Shown: in pieces, positions 16,077 to 25,262 of the stretch
How positions within the stretch are numbered: position 1 is the first letter of the stretch
How the letters are laid out: each line of letters starts with the position of its first letter
Assembly: GCF_020179605.1 (NCBI RefSeq)
Contig: NZ_JAINZO010000002.1
Location: 1 to 64,000 of the forward strand
Source: Geomonas agri
Lineage (GTDB): Bacteria; Desulfobacterota; Desulfuromonadia; Geobacterales; Geobacteraceae
DNA length: 64,000 nucleotides
Direction: 5' to 3'
Notes under the pieces: model-generated
What the model was told of the DNA's origin: nothing
Seen by the model: the letters and a program-made list of their open reading frames with translations, nothing else
Database searches by the model: none
Position numbers and translations under genes: made by a program

Positions 16077-17240
16077 ATGAAAAGGACCCTGTACCGCTAC
16101 ATTTTCAACGAGATACCGCCCCCTTTCCTGGTAGGCATGGTGACCTTCACCTTCGTCCTTTTGATGGGGCGTTTCCTGAAGCTGGCCGAGATGGTGGTCG
16201 AGAAGGGGGTTCCCTTCGGCGACGTGGTGCGCATGGTAAGCTACCTGCTCCCGTCGTTCTGGCTCTTCACCATCCCCATGGCCTTATTGCTCTCCATACT
16301 GCTCGCCTTCGGACGCCTCTCCGGCGACAGCGAAGTAACCGCCATGAAGAGCTGCGGCATCAGCCTGTACGGGCTGTTCCCTCCGCCGCTGCTCTTCTCG
16401 GCGCTGGCGACGCTGGCCTGCCTCTGGGTCACGGTGTACGCAGTCCCCTGGGGCAACAGCTCCTTCAAGAAGCTGATGCTGGACATCGCTCAGAGCAGCG
16501 CCGGCGTCTCCATCAAGGAGAAGGTGTTCAACAACGCCTTTCCGGACATGGTGATCTACGCCGACACCCTCACCCCGAAGGGTGAGAGCATGACCGGTGT
16601 CATCGTCCACGACGAGCGCGACCCCAAGACCCCCACCACCATCTTCGCGGCCAGCGGCACGCTCTTCTCCGACCCGCGCAGCCACTCCATGGAATTCCAG
16701 CTCAAGAACGGCTCTATTCACCGCAACGAGGCGGGCGCCGGCTACCGGATGGTCCAATTCCAGGAATACATCCTGAGGGTCGCCTTGGCCGACTCCACGC
16801 CCAAGGGGCCGAAGAAGGCGAGCGAAATGACCATCGACGAACTGCTGCACGCTCCTGCCGGCACGCCCAGCAACGACCTGCTGGCGCGCCGTCTGGAACT
16901 GCACAGCAGGCTCGCACTCCCCTTCTCCTGCATCGTGTTCGCCTTCGTGGGGGTGCCTCTGGGCATCCAGAACCGGCGCTCGGGCAAGGCGTCCGGTTTC
17001 TCGCTCAGCATCGCCGTGATCCTCTGCTACTACATCGTCCTCTCCGGCTTCGACACCCTCGGCGAAAAGGCGATCCTGCCGCCGGTCCTCGCGGGTTGGG
17101 GCCCGAACCTGCTGTTCCTGCTGGGGGGGGGGTACCTGTTCATGAAGACTGCGGCGGAGGAACCGCTGCCACTGACCCCACTGTACCAGCGCGTGAAGGA
17201 AGCGGTGCTGACGCGCACCCGCAAGGGGGCCAAGGCATGA
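16077..17240 (+). CDS. lptF: LPS export ABC transporter permease LptF
   Basis: A 387-residue YjgP/YjgQ-family protein: two N-terminal transmembrane helices, a periplasmic beta-jellyroll domain (about 125-255) and four C-terminal helices. With LptG and the ATPase LptB it extracts lipopolysaccharide from the inner membrane and passes it to LptC/LptA. It begins MKRTLYRYIFNEIPPPFLVG and its stop overlaps the lptG start (ATGA). As the first of the pair it is called LptF; the two paralogues are hard to tell apart by sequence. Confidence 0.9.
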   Translation: MKRTLYRYIFNEIPPPFLVGMVTFTFVLLMGRFLKLAEMVVEKGVPFGDVVRMVSYLLPSFWLFTIPMALLLSILLAFGRLSGDSEVTAMKSCGISLYGLFPPPLLFSALATLACLWVTVYAVPWGNSSFKKLMLDIAQSSAGVSIKEKVFNNAFPDMVIYADTLTPKGESMTGVIVHDERDPKTPTTIFAASGTLFSDPRSHSMEFQLKNGSIHRNEAGAGYRMVQFQEYILRVALADSTPKGPKKASEMTIDELLHAPAGTPSNDLLARRLELHSRLALPFSCIVFAFVGVPLGIQNRRSGKASGFSLSIAVILCYYIVLSGFDTLGEKAILPPVLAGWGPNLLFLLGGGYLFMKTAAEEPLPLTPLYQRVKEAVLTRTRKGAKA

Positions 17241-18319
17241 GGATCCTGACCCGCTACGTAGCCAAGGCGTATCTGAGGATGCTGGGGCTTTGCCTTGGTT
17301 CCTTCGTTACCATCTACATGGTAGTCGACTTCATGGAGAAGATTGGCCGTTTCACCCGCACGGGCGCCTCGTGGCAGCACCTGGCCCTGTTCTTCATCAC
17401 CAAGATCCCGGAGATGATCAACGATTCCGCGCCGCTGGCGGTGCTCATGGCGACCCTGCTGACCTTAGGCGCCTTGTCGCTCAGCTCCGAGCTCACCGCC
17501 ATGCGCAGCTGCGGCGTGAGCCTGGTCCGCATCAGTGCCCCCATCCTTGCCATCGCCCTCCTGATGAGCCTGGTGGTCCTGATGCTGGGGGAGTTCGTCA
17601 TCCCGAAAACCTACGCTCAGCGCCTCTACATCCAGGAGGTGCTGATCCAGAAAAAGGCACCATCCATGTACTTCCGGCAGCACAACATCTGGTACCGCGA
17701 GGGGGAAACCGTGCTACGGGCGAGCCTGTTCGAGCCAAGCCAGAACCAGCTCAAGGGAGTGACGCTCTGGGAGGTGCAGCCGAAAACAGGGTTGCCGCTC
17801 AGGCGGGTGGACGCAGCCCTAGGGGAACTCGGGGGGGGCGGCTGGACCTTCAACGAGGTGACCGTGCGGGACTTCCGCGACGGCGAAGTCACCGGGACCA
17901 AGAAGTACCCGCAACTGGCGCTCCCCCTGAAACTGAAGCCGGCGGACCTGAAGGTGCTAGGAAAATACTCCGACAGCATGACCCTCAGGCAGCTCAACCG
18001 CTACTGCAAGAAGATCCAGGCCGGGGGGTATGACGCCACCCGCTATATCACCCAGTTCCACAGCAGGATTTCGCTCCCCTTCGGCTGCGCCGTGATGGCT
18101 TTCCTAGGCATCCCCTTCGCGCTACGCGGCGGGAGGTCGAGCGGCATCGCCTTCGGCGTGGGGCTTTCCATCGGAGTGGGTTTTCTCTACGTAATCACCA
18201 ACTCGGTGATCATTTCGGTGGGACAGGTCGGCCTGCTCCCCCCCATAGTTGCCGCCTGGGCCACCAACTTCATCTTCCTGGCTGCAGGGGGATGGCTCGC
18301 TCTTACCATTGACAACTGA
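17237..18319 (+). CDS. lptG: LPS export ABC transporter permease LptG
   Basis: A 360-residue YjgP/YjgQ-family permease, starting MRILTRYVAKAYLRMLGL at the ATG that overlaps the lptF stop. Membrane helices lie near 12-32, 58-120 and the last 100 residues, around a periplasmic jellyroll. It works as a heterodimer with LptF. The longer frame open upstream lies inside lptF and is rejected. The last residues, LTIDN-stop, resemble the repeat-encoded LTMDN-stop end of the YfhO protein at 40061. Confidence 0.9.
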   Translation: MRILTRYVAKAYLRMLGLCLGSFVTIYMVVDFMEKIGRFTRTGASWQHLALFFITKIPEMINDSAPLAVLMATLLTLGALSLSSELTAMRSCGVSLVRISAPILAIALLMSLVVLMLGEFVIPKTYAQRLYIQEVLIQKKAPSMYFRQHNIWYREGETVLRASLFEPSQNQLKGVTLWEVQPKTGLPLRRVDAALGELGGGGWTFNEVTVRDFRDGEVTGTKKYPQLALPLKLKPADLKVLGKYSDSMTLRQLNRYCKKIQAGGYDATRYITQFHSRISLPFGCAVMAFLGIPFALRGGRSSGIAFGVGLSIGVGFLYVITNSVIISVGQVGLLPPIVAAWATNFIFLAAGGWLALTIDN

Positions 18320-18387
18320 CCGACGCGGGCCGAAAATGGGCAGGCCAGCAGTCACTGCTATTACATCGAGGTTTACGGAGGAGAACC

Positions 18388-19281
18388 ATGATCCGCAACT
18401 TGACCTTAATAGTGCTGCTTCTGCTCATTTGCGCCGTAGCGGCACCGGCACAGCAGGCGTCCCCGCCCACGGCTGACGCTGGCCGTCAGGCGCAACTGAG
18501 CGTGCTCAGCATCCTCCCGGCCCAAGGGGAGCCAGGAACCACAGTCACCCTCAACGGCACCGGGTTCACCTCCACCACCACCGTGATGCTAGGCAGCAAG
18601 GAACTCCCGGCCCAGATCGTCGGGGGGCGCGTCATGACCTTCGAGCTCCCGGAGCTGCCGCCGGGCGCATACGCTCTCACCCTCAAGCGCGAAGACGGCG
18701 CCGCTACCCGCCCCTTCAACTTCGTGCTGCAGGCGCAGAAGCCGGTGGCCTCCTCGCTCACCCCCGACACCATCACCATCTGCGCCACCGGCAGGGAGCG
18801 CGAGGTGCTGGTAAACGGCGCCAACTTCCGCAACGGCTCCCGGGTCATCTTGGACGGCGCCGTGGTTGCCACCCGTTTCATCTCCCCGGTCACGCTAGCC
18901 TTCACCGCCCCGACGCTCCAGGCAGGGATGCACCAGGTACAGGTGAGAACTCTGTCCGAGGCAACCTCCAGCGCCCTTGCGCTCTTTATCGACGCCAAGC
19001 CCGAGATTGCCAACGTATCGGTAGGCAGGGAATTCGTGAACTACTACGAGTTGATCGTGACCGGGAGGAACTTCCGCCAGAATTCGGTGCTGGTCGTGGA
19101 CGGCAAGAGGCTCGCAACGGGGAAACAGCTGGTGGGTGAGCGGGAGCAGCTCGTGTACGGCGGGTGCAACCAGTTGACCTACCTAAGGTTCCCCTACGAC
19201 CCAACTCCGAAGGAGATCACCCTGCAGGTGGTGAACCAAAGCGGCGAGGAGAGCGCCCTCTTCACCATCAGCGCCCCCTGA
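18388..19281 (+). CDS. Secreted IPT/TIG-domain protein
   Basis: A 297-residue protein with a cleavable signal peptide (hydrophobic LIVLLLLICAVAAPA). Three Ig-like IPT/TIG repeats follow: about 35-118 (SILPAQGEPGTTVTLNGTGF), 120-205 (VLVNGANFRNGSRVILDG) and 207-297 (LIVTGRNFRQNSVLVVDG). Such domains occur in envelope and cell-surface proteins of Geobacteraceae, usually in binding or structural roles. ACGGAGGAG precedes the ATG. It may be co-transcribed with lptFG (69-base gap). Its partner is unknown. Confidence 0.8.
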   Translation: MIRNLTLIVLLLLICAVAAPAQQASPPTADAGRQAQLSVLSILPAQGEPGTTVTLNGTGFTSTTTVMLGSKELPAQIVGGRVMTFELPELPPGAYALTLKREDGAATRPFNFVLQAQKPVASSLTPDTITICATGREREVLVNGANFRNGSRVILDGAVVATRFISPVTLAFTAPTLQAGMHQVQVRTLSEATSSALALFIDAKPEIANVSVGREFVNYYELIVTGRNFRQNSVLVVDGKRLATGKQLVGEREQLVYGGCNQLTYLRFPYDPTPKEITLQVVNQSGEESALFTISAP

Positions 19282-19285
19282 CCGG

Positions 19286-19687
19286 TCAATCGACCGGCTC
19301 TTCCAAGACCACCAGGTAGCCGTCGGGATCGAAGCACCACAGCTCGTAGGTCCCGTATGGCTTGCGCTCTAGGGGATAGAGAATCTCGAGGTCCTCTTCC
19401 AACAGCTCCTGGTAGATATCCTCTATTCCCTCCACCACGAGATGCAGCGTCATCCCAACCCCGCGCGGGAACCCTTCCAGGCGCGCCTGCAAGATGGGGT
19501 GCAGTTGCGCCACCGCCTGGTCCTCCACGAAGATGAACCTGACCTCGTCCGTCTCCAGAAGCAGGTGCTCCGGCGCGCCCAGCGCCGTAATCGGGCGCTG
19601 CAGCGGCAGCCTCAGGATGCCGGCGTAGAAGGCCTCGGAGGTCATGAGGTCCGAGACGCACAGCTGTATGGTCAGGGCCGCCGTCAC
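19286..19687 (-). CDS. VOC (glyoxalase/bleomycin-resistance) family protein
   Basis: A 133-residue single VOC domain with the two beta-alpha-beta-beta-beta modules (about 5-60 and 75-130); typical features are the opening TIQLCVSDLMTSEAFYAGIL and the closing LWCFDPDGYLVVLEE. The metal-binding residues are not obvious enough to name an enzyme. It starts at a GTG overlapping the ccdA stop (GTGA), so it is translated with ccdA and TlpA. Function unknown. Confidence 0.8.
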   Translation of the reverse strand: MTAALTIQLCVSDLMTSEAFYAGILRLPLQRPITALGAPEHLLLETDEVRFIFVEDQAVAQLHPILQARLEGFPRGVGMTLHLVVEGIEDIYQELLEEDLEILYPLERKPYGTYELWCFDPDGYLVVLEEPVD

Positions 19688-20400
19688 TCCCCGAACCAGG
19701 CGCTGGTGTACCTGCTGATCAAGACCATGGAGTTGGTGAAGATGAGGATGCCGACCACCACCATGAAGGCCCCGGTGATGACCTCAAAGAGCCGTATGTG
19801 CCGCTTGAAGCGGCGGAAGAAGACCAGGAACTGGTGCAGCGCCAGCGACGCGATGAAGAACGGGATGGCGAGCCCCATGGAGTAGGACAACAGCAGCCAG
19901 ACGCCGCGCCCTTCAGTGGCCGCGACGGCCAGGATGGTGGCCAGGATCGGCCCGATGCAGGGGGTCCAGCCAGCGGCGAACACCACCCCCACGACAAAGC
20001 TCCCCAGGTAGCCGGCGGGCTTTCTATGCAGGGTCAGCTTCCTTTCGCCCAGGAGCATGGTGATGTCGAACAGCCCCGAGACGTGGATACCAAAGATGAT
20101 GATCAGTATCCCGCCCACGCGCCGGATCGCCGTCTTGTGCTCGTGCAGGAAATCCCCCACCAGGGTTGCCGACGCACCTAAAAGCACGAAGACGCAGGTG
20201 AAGCCCGCGATGAAGAGCAGGGAGTGGATAATGGTCTGCTGCCGGACCTTGTGGCTTGGGTGCTCGGCGTTCAGGTCCGCGAAAGAGAGGCCCGTGATGT
20301 AGGTGATGTAGGACGGGATGAGCGGCAGCACGCAAGGGGAGAGAAACGACAGCAGCCCCGCTACGAAAGCGCCGATCATGCTGATGTTGTTCGTTTCCAT
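19684..20400 (-). CDS. ccdA: Cytochrome c biogenesis thiol transporter CcdA
   Basis: A 238-residue DsbD/CcdA-type membrane protein with six predicted helices. The two redox-active cysteines sit in FLSPCVLPLIPSYI (helix 1) and GWTPCIGPILATI (helix 4). CcdA carries electrons from cytoplasmic thioredoxin across the membrane to periplasmic thiol proteins. The adjacent TlpA/ResA-like lipoprotein is its likely acceptor, and the ResB/CcsA pair at 57.7-60.0 kb needs the reduced heme-binding cysteines that they supply. Confidence 0.93.
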   Translation of the reverse strand: METNNISMIGAFVAGLLSFLSPCVLPLIPSYITYITGLSFADLNAEHPSHKVRQQTIIHSLLFIAGFTCVFVLLGASATLVGDFLHEHKTAIRRVGGILIIIFGIHVSGLFDITMLLGERKLTLHRKPAGYLGSFVVGVVFAAGWTPCIGPILATILAVAATEGRGVWLLLSYSMGLAIPFFIASLALHQFLVFFRRFKRHIRLFEVITGAFMVVVGILIFTNSMVLISRYTSAWFGE

Positions 20401-20457
20401 ACTTTCCTCCTGGCGTTTAGCGGTTGCGCCCCCAACGGTCGGGGGCTACGTGCGGCG

Positions 20458-20972
20458 TTACTTGCCGGCCATCAGTTCATTCAGGGCCTGGATCACCTCG
20501 GGGTGGCTCCAGTCCAGCCCCCCCACCACCTTCTTCCTGATCACCCCCTTGGGATCGACCACGAAGGTCTCGGGGACGCCGGTGGTGCCGTAGCGCCGGG
20601 CGATCTGGCCGTCGGTGTCGAGCAGTGCGGGGAGCGTGATGCCGCCGCGCTTGAAGAAGTCCTCGACGGCGCCTTTACCACCCTCGTCGATGGAGATGGC
20701 GAGCATCTGGAAGTTTTTACCCTGCATGGCCTGGTTCAGCTTGACCATGGACGGGATCTCCTCCCGGCACGGGGGGCACCAGGTGGCCCAGAAGTTGACC
20801 AGCACCAGCTTGCCCTTCAGGGTGGAGAGTTGCACCGGCTTGCCGGAGAGGTCCTTCAACGTGAAATCAGGGGCGGCGTTGCCCTCGACGGCAGGCAGTT
20901 CGGCCTGTTTTTTGGCGCATCCCGCGGCGGCCAGCGCGGCTAACAGCAGCACGGCAGCGATCAAGCGTTTCA

Positions 20973-20976
<4 letters not shown>
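20458..20976 (-). CDS. TlpA/ResA-like thiol-disulfide oxidoreductase, lipoprotein
   Basis: A 172-residue protein with lipobox AAGC (Cys20) and a thioredoxin fold with active site WATWCPPCREE (Cys67/Cys70). ResA/TlpA proteins reduce the CxxCH cysteines of apocytochrome c before heme attachment, using electrons from CcdA encoded 57 bases downstream. The start overlaps the stop of the NtrC-type regulator (ATGA), so the regulator, this gene, ccdA and the VOC gene form one operon. An alternative role is general thiol defence. Confidence 0.9.
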
Positions 20977-22334
<1,358 letters not shown>

Positions 22335-22684
22335 GGTTTCCCGGATGAGAACGAAAGGGGTCGTATAAGGAGACAGCTCAATTTTTAACCGATTTGAGTA
22401 CCGAGGGCAACCCTTTTTATAATGAACTTAATCTCCCCGCACCACCCACGTGAAAGGGGATCAGCCGAGGCCGCGGAGGAAACGGCGTGCTGGGACAACA
22501 GGTCAAGGAGCCACAGCCGAAGTCACATGAGAAGACGAAATGGTGTAGGCAGAAAGGACGGGGCAGGTGCCTGGGGGGGGGAAATCGAGGAAAAAAGGGG
22601 ACAGCGACGCCGCTCGGGGAGCGGCACCAGGATTCCGCCCGGTTCAGCACGGGCGGGGTAGCTACGCCACGGAACCGGGCAGAG
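22335..22684. other. 350-base gap with a plus-strand promoter and no convincing gene
   Basis: A promoter-like pair TTGAGT (22394-22399) and TATAAT (22418-22423), 18 bases apart, points rightward into this gap. Downstream are purine-rich tracts and small palindromes such as GCCGCT/AGCGGC near 22611-22627 and CCGCCCG/CGGGCGG near 22636-22657. The short ORFs here have neither coding character nor ribosome sites. A small RNA is possible; no clear terminator was found for one. Confidence 0.35.
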
Positions 22685-22945
22685 CTAGGGGCGACGCCCC
22701 CGGTGTCTGCGCGGCCCACCGAAGTAGCTTTGGGTGAGTTCGCGGGTGCCGACCGCTAAAGGCAGCAGGCCTTCGTGCCGCTTCAGCGTCTCCGGCAGCG
22801 AGGGGCCGTCGGTTATGATGAAATCGTCCTCGCCCAGACAAGTCTTGGCGAAGAACCGCCCGGCGGCGCTGCAGAAGACGTTTATGCTAAAAACCTCTCC
22901 ATTCACTTCCAATTCAGACGAGTGCAGCAGCATCTCTTCGTCCAC
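22685..22945 (-). CDS. Small conserved hypothetical protein (86 aa)
   Basis: An 86-residue soluble protein (starts MDEEMLLHSSELEVNGE, includes FCSAAGRFFAKTCLGEDD). GTG 22945 is chosen because a GGGGGGAG tract lies just before it; the in-frame ATG at 22966 lacks a site. The alternation of hydrophobic residues suggests a small beta-sheet domain. The C-terminus is Arg-rich and encoded by a GC-rich palindrome near the stop. It stands alone. No function can be assigned. Confidence 0.6.
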   Translation of the reverse strand: MDEEMLLHSSELEVNGEVFSINVFCSAAGRFFAKTCLGEDDFIITDGPSLPETLKRHEGLLPLAVGTRELTQSYFGGPRRHRGRRP

Positions 22946-23182
22946 ATCTCCCCCCGAAGATAACATTTTAAATATGAAGACGGGGTTAGATTAGCAAGAA
23001 TTGCACCAAGCAATGGACCGGCGGGGGCAGATAGCAGCGCCAAACGCGGAAAGGGGCCATTCAGCTTGAAAAAAACAAATGAGCATCGAGTAACCAATGT
23101 TCATTAAGGCAGGAAAGAAAAGACAAAAGCCTGTTTTTTTACGAGATTTCGACGTGAAAACCGCTAAATGGCGGCGAGGGGA

Positions 23183-24151
23183 CTACTTGGACCGGGTCAC
23201 CACGTAGTCGGCCAGTTCGGCGAGGGCCTCCTTGGCAGCCGAGGCCGGGAATTTTTCCAGGTGTTTCTTGCACAAGGCAACATGCTCGCCGGCCGAGGCG
23301 ACGGTATGCTCGATGCCGCCGTAGCGTTGTACCAGGGCCAACACCTGGCCGAAGTCCTCGTCGGAAAGGAGGTCCTTCTCAACCACCGCGGCGATGAAAT
23401 CGCGTTCCGCGTCGCTGCACAGCTTCAGGGTATGGATCAGAGGCAGCGTGATCTTCCCCTCTTCGAGGTCGTGGCCGATACTCTTGCCGAACTGCTCTTC
23501 GCTGGCAGTATAGTCCAGGGTGTCGTCCATGAGCTGGAAGGCGATGCCGAGGTCCATGCCGTAATCCGCGACCGCCTGCTTGAGTTCCGGGGTCGCGCCC
23601 CCCAGGATGGCGCCGACCTCGCAGGCGGCCGACAGCAGGATAGCAGTCTTGCTGCGCACCACCTCGATGTAGCGCTCCACGGTGATTTCCAGGTCACTGG
23701 TGCAGACCAGCTGCAACACCTCGCCTTCGGCGATCATGGTGGTGGCGTCAGCGAGAACCTTGAGGATGCCCAGGTCGCCGTCGGCCACCATGAGCGAGAA
23801 GGACTTGGAGAAGAGGAAGTCGCCTACGAGGACCGAGGCCTCGTTGCCCCAAAGGGTGTTGGCAGAAGCCAGGCCGCGGCGCAGGTTGGCGTTGTCGACC
23901 ACATCGTCATGCAAGAGGGTCGCGGTATGAATGAACTCAACCACGCTGGCCAGGGGAACGCTGCGGCTCCCCTCGTAGCCACAGAGCTTGGCTGCCAGCA
24001 GCACCAGCGCCGGGCGAATCCTCTTGCCGCCGCTGGAAAGCACATACTCGCCCACCTTGCGAATCAGCGGGACATCAGACTGCAGGTCTTTCTTGAACTG
24101 CAGTTCCACGTTTTTCAGATCTTCGCCGATGAGGGCAAGCGCTGCATCCAT
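23183..24151 (-). CDS. ispB: Trans-polyprenyl diphosphate synthase (octaprenyl type)
   Basis: A 322-residue all-alpha isoprenyl synthase. The first aspartate-rich motif is LLHDDVVDNANLRRG and the second QLMDDTLDYT; KRIRPALVLL matches the conserved substrate-binding region. It extends farnesyl diphosphate with isopentenyl diphosphate to the long side chain of menaquinone, the quinone of these anaerobes. Length and motifs fit IspB/HepT; exact chain length cannot be read. It is a single-gene unit with a hairpin in its leader (24208-24234). Confidence 0.9.
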   Translation of the reverse strand: MDAALALIGEDLKNVELQFKKDLQSDVPLIRKVGEYVLSSGGKRIRPALVLLAAKLCGYEGSRSVPLASVVEFIHTATLLHDDVVDNANLRRGLASANTLWGNEASVLVGDFLFSKSFSLMVADGDLGILKVLADATTMIAEGEVLQLVCTSDLEITVERYIEVVRSKTAILLSAACEVGAILGGATPELKQAVADYGMDLGIAFQLMDDTLDYTASEEQFGKSIGHDLEEGKITLPLIHTLKLCSDAERDFIAAVVEKDLLSDEDFGQVLALVQRYGGIEHTVASAGEHVALCKKHLEKFPASAAKEALAELADYVVTRSK

Positions 24152-24207
24152 AATAAGGCCTCGGTTCTGCGACTCGCACTAAGGCAGTCTTACGCTTAGA
24201 AAATATT

Positions 24208-24234
24208 AACGGCACGAAATCGCGCCGTTTTTTT
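24208..24234. terminator. Terminator-like hairpin upstream of ispB
   Basis: AACGGC-A-CGA and TCG-C-GCCGTT form a 10-bp stem with one mismatch, followed on the plus strand by seven T. On the minus strand, the direction of ispB, the tail is AATATTTT. It lies between the ispB start and the upstream gene's own terminator, so it may be a plus-strand terminator or part of the ispB leader. Confidence 0.5.
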
Positions 24235-24373
24235 ACACCAGCAGGGCTGGAAATTTTAATTGGAAACGACGGAGCACTCTAGCAAATCCGTATTCATTAT
24301 TCAAGGCATTTCGTCTGCGAAGATGAGGCGGCAGGGGGGGGAAACAGGGAGGTGGGGGTGCGAGAAACAGCGG

Positions 24374-24402
24374 AAAAAGGGCGGGACCTGGCGGCCCCGC
24401 CC
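24374..24402 (-). terminator. Terminator of the Fis-like gene
   Basis: GGGCGGG (24379-24385) pairs with CCCGCCC (24396-24402); on the minus strand five T follow directly (24374-24378). It lies seven bases after the stop of the gene ending at 24409. Confidence 0.85.
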
Positions 24403-24408
24403 CCGGGG

Positions 24409-24879
24409 TCAGGCTGCACGTTGCTCCTGGGGCGCCAGGCCGCAGAGCTTGAGTTCCTTTTCCAGCTTCGCCTTGGTCAGCCCCAGGGCGCGGCACATTC
24501 TTTCGCGGTTACAGTCGTAGCGCTCCATGGCCATGAGCAACAACGCCTTTCTGAGCGAGACGGAGAGCTTGTCCATGACGTGCTCCTTTGCAGTCGCGGA
24601 GATGAGGGTGAAAAACGGTTCCAGGCTTCTCTCGAACAACTGTGCGCTCTCGTCGACGTGTATCTTGCGATCCTTATTCATGGTTCTCACCCTCATCACG
24701 TTGGCTGCTATCTGATCCATCTCCTCGTTCACCAGTTGCCAGACATCCGGGTCGTAGGCCACAGAAAATACCACGGCTACCCGTTCGGCGTCGCGATGCT
24801 GTTGTCGATTGACCAGCACCACCTCCATCGCACCGAACCCGTCTTTCGCCGTACAAGCCCCTCTATGATTGGTCACCAT
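24409..24879 (-). CDS. Protein with C-terminal Fis-type helix-turn-helix
   Basis: A 156-residue protein. The last 35 residues (YDCNRERMCRALGLTKAKL) match the Fis/NtrC C-terminal helix-turn-helix; the rest shows no receiver or AAA+ domain, so it is a free-standing DNA-binding protein or a much reduced relative of NtrC regulators. ATG 24879 follows GGGAGGTGGGG; the open frame upstream is not used. It has its own terminator and faces pgi divergently. Targets unknown. Confidence 0.7.
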   Translation of the reverse strand: MVTNHRGACTAKDGFGAMEVVLVNRQQHRDAERVAVVFSVAYDPDVWQLVNEEMDQIAANVMRVRTMNKDRKIHVDESAQLFERSLEPFFTLISATAKEHVMDKLSVSLRKALLLMAMERYDCNRERMCRALGLTKAKLEKELKLCGLAPQEQRAA

Positions 24880-25262
24880 GCCCCACCTCCCAGTTGCGGT
24901 ACCGAACTGGCGCTGCCAACGCGCCCCCTGTTCTTTTTTTGATGGCACCTTCCTCTTTTCAACTGCCGTACCAACTGCGCAACACTGCCGCGGCAGAGGA
25001 CAAGCCTGCGTTTTGGCACGCTTTTCATAACCGCCATGTCACGACCGGCATCTGCACGGCCCGACTTTTTGTTCACAACTTGCACAGTGCGCGCCCGACT
25101 GTGCACATCTGACCAGGAGGTATTCCAGTAGCCCTGACGGCGGCCCCCCGCTGATGCACAGCCACGGCCGACTCCTACTTGAATAAAAACTAATCTATGG
25201 TATCATGCCCCGACGCACATGAGGACGAAGCGGGCAAGGCCCTAATCAACGCAGGAGGCATC
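24880..25262. other. Divergent regulatory region between Fis-like gene and pgi
   Basis: This 383-base gap holds the pgi promoter (25179-25206) and an inverted repeat TGCACAGT (25081-25088) / ACTGTGCA (25098-25105) with a 9-base spacer, a likely protein-binding site. No ORF with coding character was found. The promoter of the Fis-like gene is probably here but could not be placed. Confidence 0.5.
25179..25206 (+). promoter_or_regulatory. Promoter of pgi
   Basis: TTGAAT (25179-25184) and TATCAT (25201-25206) are 16 bases apart; the RNA would start near 25213, 50 bases before the ATG and well placed for the AGGAGG at 25252-25257. Confidence 0.55.

Noticed and set aside
22417-22719. Short ORFs on both strands in the gap before the NtrC-type gene
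   Set aside because: Low-complexity Arg/Pro/Gly composition, no ribosome sites, not coherent with the promoter found there.
24208-24234. Certain terminator of a plus-strand gene
   Set aside because: No plus-strand gene ends here; kept only as a terminator-like hairpin of unknown direction.
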